From Arachidicoccus ginsenosidivorans (GTDB lineage Bacteria > Bacteroidota > Bacteroidia > Chitinophagales > Chitinophagaceae): a stretch of 64,000 nucleotides of DNA. The DNA is taken from contig NZ_CP042434.1 in assembly GCF_007971385.1 (NCBI RefSeq), positions 4,402,001 through 4,466,000 on the forward strand, given 5' to 3'. Both the position numbers and the translations under genes were made by a program. Below the pieces are notes generated by a model. It saw only the letters and a list, made by a program, of their open reading frames with translations, was not told the origin of the DNA and ran no database searches. This document shows, piece by piece, positions 26,816 through 36,193 of this stretch (position 1 is the first letter of the stretch; every line of letters begins with the position of its first letter).

Positions 26816-27127
26816 TTACAATCCTTCCATACTGCGTAGTCTGCTTTTTGCCTTAGCCAGTTCAGATTGCAGCAGTTCCATCCGTCGTAATATATGGGCA
26901 ATTGCATCCAATCCTTCCATATTGATATTCAGGTCATAATGGAGATGGATCCATCTTTCAATTTCTTTGATACTTTCAACCGCAATGGCGGGTGTCTGGT
27001 CCTGGTGTATCAGGTTAATCAGTCCAAAAGACTCCAGGCGCTCAAAAAACGCTGTTTCGATCTTATAGTGAATGCAAAGATTTGTAACCGGTATGGTCTC
27101 TATAGAGTTATTATTATTTGCTTCCAT
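26816..27127 (-). CDS. cbpM: Chaperone modulator CbpM
   Basis: The 103-residue protein has a MerR-like winged region ([21 protein letters not shown]) and a C-terminal coiled coil ([21 protein letters not shown]), as in CbpM, which binds and inhibits the J-domain of CbpA. It overlaps the cbpA stop by 14 bp, so the two are translationally coupled. This arrangement is the standard cbpAM pair. Confidence 0.82.
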   Translation of the reverse strand: MEANNNNSIETIPVTNLCIHYKIETAFFERLESFGLINLIHQDQTPAIAVESIKEIERWIHLHYDLNINMEGLDAIAHILRRMELLQSELAKAKSRLRSMEGL

Positions 27128-28061
27128 GCGGGTTGATTTTTTGAAGTTGGGTAAATAGCGCTTTTTCTTCCTCGGTTAAATGAGTCGGAATAAGGATTTT
27201 GTAGGTAATATATAAATCGCCAAAACTGCCTTCTTTTTTGTAAACCGCAAAACCTTTGCCTGCAAGTTTCACTTTTTTGCCATCCTGGGTTTCTGGTTTT
27301 ACTTTTAGTTTTACCTGGCCATCCAGTGTGTTTACAAGTATTTCTCCGCCCAGTATGGCTGTATAGAGCGGGATCTGCTGGGTGGCATATAAGTCGCTGC
27401 CTATGCGTTTAAAGTTCGGATCCGGTTGAATAGTAAAGGTAATATACAGATCACCGGCAGGTCCGCCGTTGATGCCGGGACTGCCATGACCTTTGAGGCG
27501 GATGACCTGCTGGTCTTCTACACCGGCAGGTATGGTGATGCGGATATTTTTTCCCCCTACCGTAAAGACTTGCTTATGGGTATGGTAGGCCTGGCGTAAA
27601 TCCAGTGGAAACTGTGCCTGGATGTCCTGACCCCGGTAACCCCGGCGCTGGCCGCCCCTGGTTTCGCCGCCGCCGCCACCTCCACCGCCAAACATGGAGG
27701 AAAAGAAATCTGAGAAGTCGTAGTCGTCAAAACCGGCACCCCCGCCTGTGTGATAACTGCCGCTGCTATAATGCCCGCCAAATCCTTCCTGAGCGGCGCC
27801 TTGACCAGACTTACGTGCCTTTTCATAGGCCTCGCTTTCTTTCCAGTTCTGACCGTACTGATCGTATTTTTTGCGCTTTTCAGGGTCACTGAGCACTTCA
27901 TGGGCTTCATTGATCTGTTGGAACTTCTTTTTAGCCTCTTCATCTTCCGGGTTCAGGTCCGGATGGTATTTTCTGGCCAGTTTGCGGTAGGCCTTTTTAA
28001 TTTCTTCGGCTGAAGCGTTTTTTTTCAGCCCGAGTATGTTGTAATAGTCTATATATTCCAT
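27114..28061 (-). CDS. cbpA: DnaJ-class chaperone CbpA
   Basis: A 315-residue Hsp40. The J-domain (residues 4-70) has the essential HPD in [12 protein letters not shown] Gly/Phe-rich linker (about 85-145) holds a run of glycines. Two C-terminal substrate-binding domains follow ([33 protein letters not shown]). The Cys-rich zinc finger of DnaJ is absent, which defines the CbpA class. The cbpM gene overlaps its end. Confidence 0.9.
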   Translation of the reverse strand: MEYIDYYNILGLKKNASAEEIKKAYRKLARKYHPDLNPEDEEAKKKFQQINEAHEVLSDPEKRKKYDQYGQNWKESEAYEKARKSGQGAAQEGFGGHYSSGSYHTGGGAGFDDYDFSDFFSSMFGGGGGGGGETRGGQRRGYRGQDIQAQFPLDLRQAYHTHKQVFTVGGKNIRITIPAGVEDQQVIRLKGHGSPGINGGPAGDLYITFTIQPDPNFKRIGSDLYATQQIPLYTAILGGEILVNTLDGQVKLKVKPETQDGKKVKLAGKGFAVYKKEGSFGDLYITYKILIPTHLTEEEKALFTQLQKINPHGSK

Positions 28062-28340
28062 GTAGGTTATTGCTTACTTCTTTTTTGAATAATCAAATAA
28101 CGGTCAAAAAAACGATCAAATTAAAAGACTTCAACAAATGAAGCGCATAATAAGCTGTGACCTCGCTACGCTTAAAAGGCCCTTGTTATAATCGCTTTAT
28201 CCACCACTTTATCCAATTTTTATACATATCAAATAGTCACTCTAAGATAATGGATTCATGGAAAAACACCCAACTTATATTGTCAAAATCAACATAAGCT
28301 TCTGCTAAATCGCCTCTTTTGTTATTATAACCAGGCAAAA

Positions 28341-28390
28341 AAGGAGCGGATAAGCATGTTTTGGTTGAAAACATCTCCTATCCGCTCCTT
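28341..28390 (-). terminator. Terminator downstream of the second ABC-F gene
   Basis: AAGGAGCGGATA (28341-28352) and TATCCGCTCCTT (28379-28390) form a perfect 12-bp stem, with a second inner stem ATGTTTT/AAAACAT. It lies 45 bp past the ABC-F stop and is A/T-flanked on both sides. The rest of 28062-28340 shows no gene. Confidence 0.7.
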
Positions 28391-28434
28391 GTTTAGTATC
28401 TATGTTAAACTGTGGTGCCTTTTTTGGCCCCGTG

Positions 28435-30059
28435 TTAGCTGTACATTTCTGCTCTGAGTTCTTTTACCCTTGCATCCTGCAGGTACTCATCGAAAGTCAT
28501 CAGTCGATCGATAATACCTTTAGGTGTCAGTTCAATCACCCTGTTTGCTACGGTTTCCATAAAAGTGTGGTCATGAGAGGTGAGCAGTACAATGCCTGGG
28601 AAGTTAATACAGCTTTCATTGAAGCTTTGAATGCTTTCCAGATCCAGGTGGTTGGTGGGCTGATCAAGGACAATCACATTGGGGTTTTGGAGCATCATAC
28701 GAGATACCATACACCTTACTTTTTCTCCCCCACTAAGTACATCTGTTTTTTTCAGGATATCATCCCCGGCAAAGAGCATTTTGCCAAAGAAGCCTCTTAA
28801 GAAAGGTTCATCTGCCTCGGTAACATGGGCAGGAACGTATTGACGCAGCCAATCCAGCAGGGGCAAGCCCTTTTCAAAATATTTCGCGTTCTCAATGGGT
28901 AAATAAGCTTTTGTGATGGTCGTGCCCCATTGGAATTGCCCGCCATCTGCCTGAGCTTCGTTATTAATAATATCAAAAAAGGCGGACACGGCCATTGGAT
29001 CCTTACTTAAAAAGGCAATTTTCTCTCCTTTTTTGATGTCAAAAGTCACTTTATCAAATAAACTACGGCCTTCCACCGTCTTTTTCAGGTTCTCAACATG
29101 CAGGATTTCATTGCCCACCTCACGTAAGGGTTGGAAAATAATCCCTGGATATTTTCTGTTGGAAGGTTCTATTTCTTCAATGGTGAGTTTCTCCAGTGCT
29201 TTCTTTCTGGAAGTGGCCTGTTTGGATTTTGACGCATTGGCGCTAAAGCGGGCGATAAAGTCTAGTAGGTCTTTACGCTTGTCTTCCATTTTCTTGTTCT
29301 TGTCCGCAATCTGACGGGCCATCAACTGAGAAGACTCATACCAAAAAGAGTAGTTACCTGTATAAATTTTTATTTTCTGGCGGTCCACATCTGCCACATG
29401 GGTACAAATGGCGTCCAGGAAGTGACGGTCATGGGACACCACCAGTACGATGTTCTGGTAGTCTGCCAGGAAGTTTTCCAGCCAGCCAATGGTTTCAATA
29501 TCGAGTCCGTTGGTCGGTTCATCCAAAAGCAAGATGTCCGGATTTCCGAATAAGGCCTGAGCCAGCAGTACGCGCACTTTCATATTGGATGGAACGTCCC
29601 GCATATATAGCTGGTGCATATCATCCTTGATACCCAGCGAACTTAGAAAGTTCGCTGCGTTACTTTCTGATTCATATCCCCCATTTCTCCAAATTCAGCC
29701 TCCAGTTCACCGGCTTTCATATAATCATCCTCGGTGGCATCCGGATCGGCATAGATAGCGTCTTTTTTGTGCATAATGTCCCACATTTTCTTGTGGCCCA
29801 TCAGCACTGTATTGAGTACTGTTTCATTATCAAACTCAAATTGGTTCTGTTTTAAAAAGGAGAGCCTTTCCCCAGGGGTGATCTCCACATGGCCCTTATT
29901 GGGTTCGATCTCACCGGAGAGGATTTTCAGAAAGGTGGATTTGCCCGCACCGTTTGCTCCGATAACCCCGTAACAGTTACCTTTGATAAAATTGATATTT
30001 ACCTCGTCAAAAAGAACCCTTTTGCCATAGGCCAGGGTGATGTTTCTTGCGCTAATCAT
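28435..30059 (-). CDS. ABC-F family ATPase, EttA/YbiT-like (one-base frameshift)
   Basis: Domain 1 (IGANGAGKSTFLKILSG) is in frame one, ending at 29643. The rest, with LLLDEPTNGLD, LSGGEKVRCMVSRMM and VLDQPTNHLD, is in frame two. At about 29675 the minus strand has GGGGG; a sixth G joins the frames as EMGGYESESNAANFLSSLG, giving 541 residues, the normal size for this class. It is a soluble ribosome-associated ATPase. The domain 1 Walker B region reads TNGLD rather than TNHLD. Confidence 0.88.
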
Positions 30060-30233
30060 GGAGTTACTACTTATAATTTTTGAGCGGCAAAGGTACTAAG
30101 AATTACCCAAAGCCAAAAATAGGTAAAGGAGTTTTCAGCAGGTGGATAGTCCCTTTGGAACTGGATCAGCACCAGCCAAGGGATTGTGCTTAACTTTCAT
30201 TAGATTTGCTGAGATTACTTTTTATATTTATAC

Positions 30234-31553
30234 ATGAAGCTTCTACCTTCCTTTTATAAGGCCAACAAAGCATTAAGCCGCGTAAGTTTGCATGCGGCGT
30301 GTGCTGCTTTGCAGGGCACTGCAGCGAAAAAGACAGTCCCAATAGCGACTGCTAAACATGGTCAAAGTCAATCTGCATTCACTATTGTCGGGCTATCTGT
30401 TGTTTTAATGGGTTTATTACTTTCTGGCTGCTCCTCTAATGACAGACAAAATAAAAACAAATCCTTAACAGATAGCGCCTCTGGAATGCAACAAGTAACG
30501 ACGCAGGGCAGACAGGGTAAGATGCCCATGGATTGTACCCTGTGTAAAGCGCCTTCCAGGGCTGGGTTACTGATGGGCGGCGGCGGGGCCTCAGGCGACT
30601 CCGCAGCCGGAGCCAGTCAATTGGCCGCTGCCACCACGACTGGCGGAGCTGATTTTGACAGTGGCAAAATGGTATTCATTAAAGGGGGCAGTTTTCAGAT
30701 GGGATCTGATCAGTTTGCCGATGCGCAGCCAATTCATAAAGTCACGGTGTCTTCCTTTTACATGGATACCCACGAGGTGACCAATGACCAGTTTGCCAAA
30801 TTTGTGGCTGCCACTCATTATATTACGGTAGCCGAAAGACCGCTGAATCCAAAGGATTATCCAAATGTTCCGGCAGATAAACTCGTGCCTGGATCCGGTG
30901 TTTTTTCACCGCCAGCACATCCGGTCCCTTTAAATAACCCCATGGCCTGGTGGCAATATGTACCTGGGGCTGACTGGCGGCATCCGACAGGCCCAAATTC
31001 TTCTATTCAGGGCAAAGGTCATTATCCCGTGGTACAAGTCTGTTATGAGGATTGTCTGGCTTATGCCAAATGGGCCGGGAAACGACTACCTACAGAAGCG
31101 GAGTGGGAATATGCTGCAAGGGCAGGGAAACATTTTGAAAATTATTACTGGGGCAAAGACTTGCATCCAGGGGGTAAATATATGGCCAATAATTTCCAGG
31201 GACATTTCCCGGATCACAACACCAAAGAAGATGGCTATATTATGCTGGCACCTATAGAGCAGTATCCGGTCAGCGCCTATGGGCTTTATGATATGGAAGG
31301 CAATGCCTGGGAGTGGTGCAGTGATTTTTACCGTCCGGATTATTACGGCAGTAGTCCAACGCTAAATCCACAGGGCCCCAAAGATAGCTATGATCCTGAA
31401 CAGCCGAGTCTTGTTCAAAGGGTGCAGCGGGGCGGTTCTTTTTTATGCAGTGATGAGTATTGTATTAGGTATAAAGCAGGTTCAAGAGGGAAAGGAGAAC
31501 CCTCTAGCGCCAGTAATAACCTGGGATTCAGACTCGTGCGCTCAGGGAAGTAA
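30234..31553 (+). CDS. Lipoprotein with formylglycine-generating enzyme (sulfatase-modifying factor) domain
   Basis: 439 residues. A hydrophobic segment ends in a lipobox LLSGC (C66), so the protein is probably membrane-anchored outside the cytosol; the 50 residues before it are unusually long for a lipoprotein signal. The FGE domain runs from about 144 (KGGSFQMGSD) to the end. Conserved parts include HEVTNDQFAKFV, RLPTEAEWEYAARAG, GNAWEWCSDFY and the C-terminal RGGSFLCSDEYCIRYKAGSR. C405 and C410 match the paired cysteines of true FGE, which many structural homologues lack. Substrates may be sulfatases; none is encoded here. Confidence 0.85.
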   Translation: MKLLPSFYKANKALSRVSLHAACAALQGTAAKKTVPIATAKHGQSQSAFTIVGLSVVLMGLLLSGCSSNDRQNKNKSLTDSASGMQQVTTQGRQGKMPMDCTLCKAPSRAGLLMGGGGASGDSAAGASQLAAATTTGGADFDSGKMVFIKGGSFQMGSDQFADAQPIHKVTVSSFYMDTHEVTNDQFAKFVAATHYITVAERPLNPKDYPNVPADKLVPGSGVFSPPAHPVPLNNPMAWWQYVPGADWRHPTGPNSSIQGKGHYPVVQVCYEDCLAYAKWAGKRLPTEAEWEYAARAGKHFENYYWGKDLHPGGKYMANNFQGHFPDHNTKEDGYIMLAPIEQYPVSAYGLYDMEGNAWEWCSDFYRPDYYGSSPTLNPQGPKDSYDPEQPSLVQRVQRGGSFLCSDEYCIRYKAGSRGKGEPSSASNNLGFRLVRSGK

Positions 31554-31694
31554 TGGAATGGGAATAGCTGTAGAAAAAAATGGCCTTTAAAATATTGGAT
31601 GAATAAAATGGATTACAAAAGTCTTTAAAATATTGAATACTGATTGCTGAGACGGTCAAAACCAAAATTAGCAACATCAAATTTAGTGAAGCCT

Positions 31695-34037
31695 ATGGTG
31701 CTGCGTCCGGCCATTTTATTGGTTTTCTTTTTGCAGTTGGCCTGTCTTATCCGGGCGCAAAAGCCGGTGCATGCCATAAAAATAAGCGGCCGTATTACGG
31801 ATCAGTCTTCCGGCGAATTACTTTTAGGTGCCAGCGTCAAATTTGGGGATAAAAATATAAGTGGCACTGTAACCAATAGTTACGGTTTTTTTAGCCTGGT
31901 TTCAAAATCAGTCGGCGGGCGACTTTTGATAACCCATGTTGGCTACCAGGACACCTTATTGCCGGTGGTTTTTACAAGAGATACAGTCCTTGAAATCGCT
32001 CTAGTGCCGCTTGGCAGTTCTGAGGCAGCGCTGGATAGCAGCGCCGTAAAGGTTTATGCCAATGGACAAAGGCAACGCTCCCCTACCCAAATGGGTGTCA
32101 GTCAGATTGATATAAAAGAGGCGGCCAGGCTGCCGGTGATTTTTGGGGAAAGGGACGTTTTAAAGACGCTTTCTCTTTTGCCTGGTGTAAAACAGTCCGG
32201 AGATGGGAATGCTGGCTTTTATGTCCGGGGTGGCACAACTGGTCAGAACCTCATTTTATTAGATGAGGCACCGATTTATAATGCGTCGCATTTATTTGGT
32301 TTTTTCAGCACCTTTAATAGCGATGCCATTAAAGACGTCACCTTAATTAAGGGCAGTGCAGATGCGCGCTATGGTGGCCGCCTGGCCTCTGTTTTGGATG
32401 TGCATATGAAAGAAGGCAATAATCAAAGCTTTCATGCGGCCGGCGGTATCGGTCTGATCAGCAGTCGGCTGAGTCTGGAAGGACCGATTCAAAAAGGGAG
32501 ATCCTCCTTTTTGGTTACAGGGCGCAGGACCTATGCGGATTTATTTTTACATCTGAGTAAAAATAAGGACGTCAAAAACAATGCTTTGTATTTTTATGAC
32601 CTGAATGGAAAAGCAAATCTGGCCATTACAGATAAAACCCATCTATATTTTTCCGGTTACCTGGGTACGGATAAACTGGGGTTGAAAGATCAGTTTATGA
32701 TTGACTGGGGCAATAAAGTAGCTACGCTCAGGCTGAGTAGTATTCTGGGGGATGGCCTGTTCTCTAATACCAGTTTTATATTCAGTGACTACCGCTTTAA
32801 TATATTATTAAAATCCGGGAATAATAAATTCCATCTGAACTCCCTGATCCGCGATCTGGATCTGAAACAAGATTTTAGCTGGAATTCTGCCATCGGTAAT
32901 TTTCATGGGGGCCTAAGCAGTATCTATCATCAGTTTGATCCGACGCATTTTTCAGGGGGCAATGATTCCAGCGATTATTCCCAATATAAATCCATGCAGT
33001 ATAGCTGGGAAAACGGTCTCTATCTTAATTATACTGGCAAACTTAGCAGCCGTCTGGAACTATCAGCAGGTATCCGGCTGTCCGCTTATAGTGTGCTGGG
33101 ACCGGGAACTTATTATAAATATACACCTGAGAGCACGACCGCTCAGGATTCTGTCCAGTTAAACCAGGGTCAGATTGGCAAGACTTACCTGAATCCGGAA
33201 CCCCGGCTATCGGTGGCCTGGCATTTAAATAATGCAGCCAGCCTGAAGGCCTCCTATAGCAGGAATTCTCAGCACCTGCATTTACTGAGTAACTCCCTGT
33301 CTACTAATCCCACGGATCAATGGATCGGGGACAGTTATAATATCCGCCCCGAGACGGCAGACCAAATATCATTGGGGTATTACCGGGACTTTTCAGGATA
33401 CCGATTGGAGGCAGAGTCTTATTATAAATGGATGGGGGCACAGGTGGATTATAGAAACGGTGCCGATCTGACCACTACCCAGGACGTGGAATCCCAGCTA
33501 TTATATGGGATTGGCAGGGCTTATGGACTGGAGCTTTATCTGAAAAAAAATCAGGGGAAGCTAACTGGCTGGCTTAGCTATACGCTCTCCAGAACGGAAA
33601 AGAAAATTGCAGGCATCAGTGGTGGTAATTGGTATAAGGCCCATCAGGACAGAACCCATGATTTGTCGGTGGTAGCGATGTATCCTTTGTCTGAGCGCTG
33701 GGAAGTAGCCGGTGATTTTATGCTGGCTACTGGTAACGCTGTCACTTTTCCGGAAGCGAAGTACAGCGTTAATAATCAAACTTTCTTCTATTATGGCAAT
33801 AGAAATGATTACCGGATGCCCCTTTATCACCGTATGGATATTAATTTTACCCTAAAGTGTAAACCCAAAAAACATTACTCGGCTTCCTGGAGTTTTGGAC
33901 TGTATAATGTATATGGCAGGGAAAATGCCTATATCATCCGTTTTGAGCAGGATGAAAATAATCCGGGCAAAACGGTGGCCAAACAAACGGCCCTGTTTAG
34001 GTGGGTGCCCTCTGTGACTTATAATTTCAAATTCTGA
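31695..34037 (+). CDS. TonB-dependent receptor with carboxypeptidase-like N-terminal domain
   Basis: An outer-membrane importer of about 780 residues. The start at 31695 gives a clean signal peptide (MVLRPAILLVFFLQLACLIRA/Q); the open frame begins at 31644. A CarboxypepD_reg-like domain (ISGRITDQSSGELLLGASV) covers about 30-115. The plug domain has the LLPGVKQSGDGNAGFYVRGG pattern and LLDEAPIYNASHLFGF. A 22-strand-type barrel follows and ends in VTYNFKF. The DUF4249 lipoprotein gene lies 54 bp downstream; such pairs work as receptor plus surface lipoprotein. The ligand is unknown. Confidence 0.88.
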   Translation: MVLRPAILLVFFLQLACLIRAQKPVHAIKISGRITDQSSGELLLGASVKFGDKNISGTVTNSYGFFSLVSKSVGGRLLITHVGYQDTLLPVVFTRDTVLEIALVPLGSSEAALDSSAVKVYANGQRQRSPTQMGVSQIDIKEAARLPVIFGERDVLKTLSLLPGVKQSGDGNAGFYVRGGTTGQNLILLDEAPIYNASHLFGFFSTFNSDAIKDVTLIKGSADARYGGRLASVLDVHMKEGNNQSFHAAGGIGLISSRLSLEGPIQKGRSSFLVTGRRTYADLFLHLSKNKDVKNNALYFYDLNGKANLAITDKTHLYFSGYLGTDKLGLKDQFMIDWGNKVATLRLSSILGDGLFSNTSFIFSDYRFNILLKSGNNKFHLNSLIRDLDLKQDFSWNSAIGNFHGGLSSIYHQFDPTHFSGGNDSSDYSQYKSMQYSWENGLYLNYTGKLSSRLELSAGIRLSAYSVLGPGTYYKYTPESTTAQDSVQLNQGQIGKTYLNPEPRLSVAWHLNNAASLKASYSRNSQHLHLLSNSLSTNPTDQWIGDSYNIRPETADQISLGYYRDFSGYRLEAESYYKWMGAQVDYRNGADLTTTQDVESQLLYGIGRAYGLELYLKKNQGKLTGWLSYTLSRTEKKIAGISGGNWYKAHQDRTHDLSVVAMYPLSERWEVAGDFMLATGNAVTFPEAKYSVNNQTFFYYGNRNDYRMPLYHRMDINFTLKCKPKKHYSASWSFGLYNVYGRENAYIIRFEQDENNPGKTVAKQTALFRWVPSVTYNFKF

Positions 34038-34091
34038 TGTATATTCAATAAATAAACAATAATAAAACAAGGAAGCATCAATGCATAAACA

Positions 34092-34967
34092 ATGAGATGG
34101 GTACCATTATATAAATTCATAGCCACTTTATTAAGAGGGAAAGCAGTTGTGTTAGAAGGTGTCTTTTTGCTGTGCGTGCTGCTGTGCAGCTGCACTAAAG
34201 AAGTGGCTGTGTCTTTAAAATCAATTACGCCTAAACTGGTGATTGAAGGGGTGGTCTCCAATCAGCAGGACGGCTCTTATGTAAGATTGTCTTATTCCCA
34301 GGATTTTTCCAATCAACAGGCTTTTACCTATCTAGCGGATGGCTTGGTTGTGTTGACAGATAGCAGCAGGCAGGTTTTTGATACTTTAAGATCAAGGCTG
34401 GATGAAAACGGATATCCTTATTTTCCGAGTCGCAAAATACGTCCCCTACCCGGGCATGTTTATCTATTAAATGTGGTCGTTAATGGGCAAAGCTATAGTG
34501 CCAGATCTGTTATGCCGGATACAGTGACTTTTGAGGGGATTTCTTTGCTGTCTGAGGCGGGCAAGCTAGACAGCAAGTCAGTTTTTACAGCGGTGCCGCA
34601 GTACGTAGATCCGCCAGGGGTAAGAAACTTTTACAGGTTTGAACAATATATCAATCATAAGAAAGATCCGGGTATAAATGTGCTTAATGATAATGTGGGT
34701 GATGGCCTGCCCAATGAGCGGCCGATCTTTACCAAAGATATTGATATCCATTTAGGCGATACGCTGACGGTAGCCATGATTCAGATTAGCGAGCCGGTTT
34801 ATCAGTATTTTTACCAGTTACAAAATAACCAGCAGACCCTGGGTGCTACGCCCAGCAATCCTACCACAAATATTACCACTACGTCTTCCAGGGCTGAGAC
34901 TGGTGTGCTGGGGTATTTTAGTGCAGAATTTTGCCAGTATTTTACGGCCCGTATTACAGATGAGTAG
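34092..34967 (+). CDS. DUF4249 family lipoprotein, partner of the TonB receptor
   Basis: A 291-residue lipoprotein: hydrophobic GVFLLCVLLCSC with the lipobox cysteine near residue 34, then TKEVAVSL. The family pattern LVIEGVVSNQQDGSYVRLSYSQDF is followed by repeated beta-strand segments and a C-terminal YFSAEFCQYFTARI. DUF4249 proteins accompany TonB receptors in Bacteroidota. It ends at 34967, just before the duplicated ABC tail. Confidence 0.82.
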   Translation: MRWVPLYKFIATLLRGKAVVLEGVFLLCVLLCSCTKEVAVSLKSITPKLVIEGVVSNQQDGSYVRLSYSQDFSNQQAFTYLADGLVVLTDSSRQVFDTLRSRLDENGYPYFPSRKIRPLPGHVYLLNVVVNGQSYSARSVMPDTVTFEGISLLSEAGKLDSKSVFTAVPQYVDPPGVRNFYRFEQYINHKKDPGINVLNDNVGDGLPNERPIFTKDIDIHLGDTLTVAMIQISEPVYQYFYQLQNNQQTLGATPSNPTTNITTTSSRAETGVLGYFSAEFCQYFTARITDE

Positions 34968-34997
34968 GGGCTGTTTAGAACTTTTTATACTATTTTT

Positions 34998-35193
34998 TTT
35001 TATTTCTTACGAAAAATTGAAGCGTTGGAAGCGGCAAGCAGCACTTGGGTATAGGGTGAGGCCGGATGATGATAAACGCTGGCTGCAGGCCCCAGCTCTT
35101 CTATCCTACCCTTATGCATGACAGCGATTCTGTCAGAGATATAACGCACAACAGACAGATCATGAGAGATAAAAATGGAGGTAAAACCCAGCT
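34998..35193 (-). repeat. Duplicated 3' end of the dual ABC ATPase gene
   Basis: A 196-bp copy of 36192-36387, about 95% identical by eye (about nine mismatches), in the same orientation. It encodes the last 64 residues of the oligopeptide ABC ATPase (GFTSIFISHDLSVVRYISD onward). The copy ends abruptly at AAACCCAGCT, after which sequence is unrelated. It is not a functional gene. The intact copy is 1.2 kb away, across the GNAT-like remnant and the IS91 relic. Confidence 0.85.
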
Positions 35194-35201
35194 TAGTTAG
35201 C

Positions 35202-35486
35202 ATGACGATTCAAGTGGATCACATTTATATGGAATTGCTCGAAAGTGCTCCATTCAATATTGGAAAAAATGGACTTTATAAAGGAATTGCCGGGAATTTG
35301 GTTGCTTACGCCTCTAAAGTTTCTTTCCAATAAGGTTTTGAAGGTTACGCCTCCTTTATGGCAAAGAGTCGACTCGTTGAACATTACAAAAAAATATTAA
35401 AAGCTCAACAACATGGATCGCAATTGATGGTTATAAATACAGTAGCAGCGAAGATTTTAATTGACAAATATTTTAAAAATGGATAA
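35202..35486 (+). pseudogene. 3' remnant of an acetyltransferase-like gene with an in-frame stop
   Basis: The frame reads MTIQVDHIYMELLESAPFN, then KVSFQ, TAA, and on in the same frame with GFEGYASFMAKSRLVEHY to KYFKNG and a stop at 35484. The pattern resembles the C-terminal half of small GNAT-like proteins paired with a short downstream protein in Bacteroidota. The N-terminal half is gone, cut off at the duplication junction, and the internal TAA replaces what is probably a lysine codon. I regard it as dead. Family assignment is from memory of the pattern and is uncertain. Confidence 0.5.
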
Positions 35487-35488
35487 TT

Positions 35489-35644
35489 ATGGGCTATATA
35501 AAAGAACCAGAAGGTGTGGACTTCGTAATCAAAGGGAAGGCATTGTCAGAAAAAGAGAAAAAGGAAATTTCCGAATTTATTAAAGCGGACAAACAACGAT
35601 TGAAAAGGCTAAAAAAAACAGAGAAAAAAAAGCACGAACGTTAA
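35489..35644 (+). CDS. Small charged protein, partner of the broken acetyltransferase-like gene
   Basis: A 51-residue ORF too short for many gene finders: it starts MGYIKEPEGVDFVIKGKALS and continues with Lys/Glu-rich helices to the stop at 35642. The ATG lies 2 bp after the stop of the upstream remnant, as in a translationally coupled pair. Similar short proteins follow GNAT-like genes in related bacteria, which gives it the look of an antitoxin or accessory subunit. No function is established. Confidence 0.55.
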   Translation: MGYIKEPEGVDFVIKGKALSEKEKKEISEFIKADKQRLKRLKKTEKKKHER

Positions 35645-35700
35645 GAAGTCCGGTTTGAAATTCAAACAGATGAAAATTCCCGTCTATTTGTACCTAGGTC

Positions 35701-36190
35701 TCAAATATAATATATAGCAAATATGTAAGAAAGGCATAATGCTAGTTTCAGCAAAGGAATGGTATCCTTTTTTGATGCATTACAAAGAAACCCGTAATGG
35801 CGTATGCGAACGAGGCCCCGCTCTAAAATGTGTATCGCAAAACGCCTGATAAACTCAGTAACATCAATTAACATCGTCCTTTTCTTGCTCTTTTCCTTGC
35901 CCTGTTTCTTGTATTCTTTATATGAAAAACTCACTTTACTCTGCTTCTATCCTACGTCCTGTGGTTGCTAATAGCAACTTTGTGCGTATACCTTCAACTT
36001 CCCAGGTATTCAATAACGGAGTGAGCAAATCCAAATGGACGTTTTGCATACACCACCCATTCCGTGCTTTTGAGTTTGTCTATTAGATCTTGCATTACCC
36101 GATCCGGGAGCTAAAATTTCAGTTCCTCTATAAATCTGGCTCGCAGTACTTTACTCATGGCCCTGACAGAAAACAAGTATTTGCTTTGGG
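35701..36190 (-). pseudogene. Remnant of an IS91-family (Y1) transposase
   Basis: Reading 36185 to 35701 on the minus strand gives pieces typical of IS91/IS801 transposases: KYLFSVRAMSKVLRARFIEE, DLIDKLKSTEWVVYAKRPFG, YLGS then RYTHKVAISNH, and VTEFIRRFAIHILERGLVRI followed by RHYGFL. Three in-frame stops and at least one frameshift break it, and the N-terminal zinc finger is missing. It abuts the intact ABC gene, so the duplicated ABC tail may have been carried by this element. Confidence 0.7.
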
Positions 36191-36193
36191 TAT

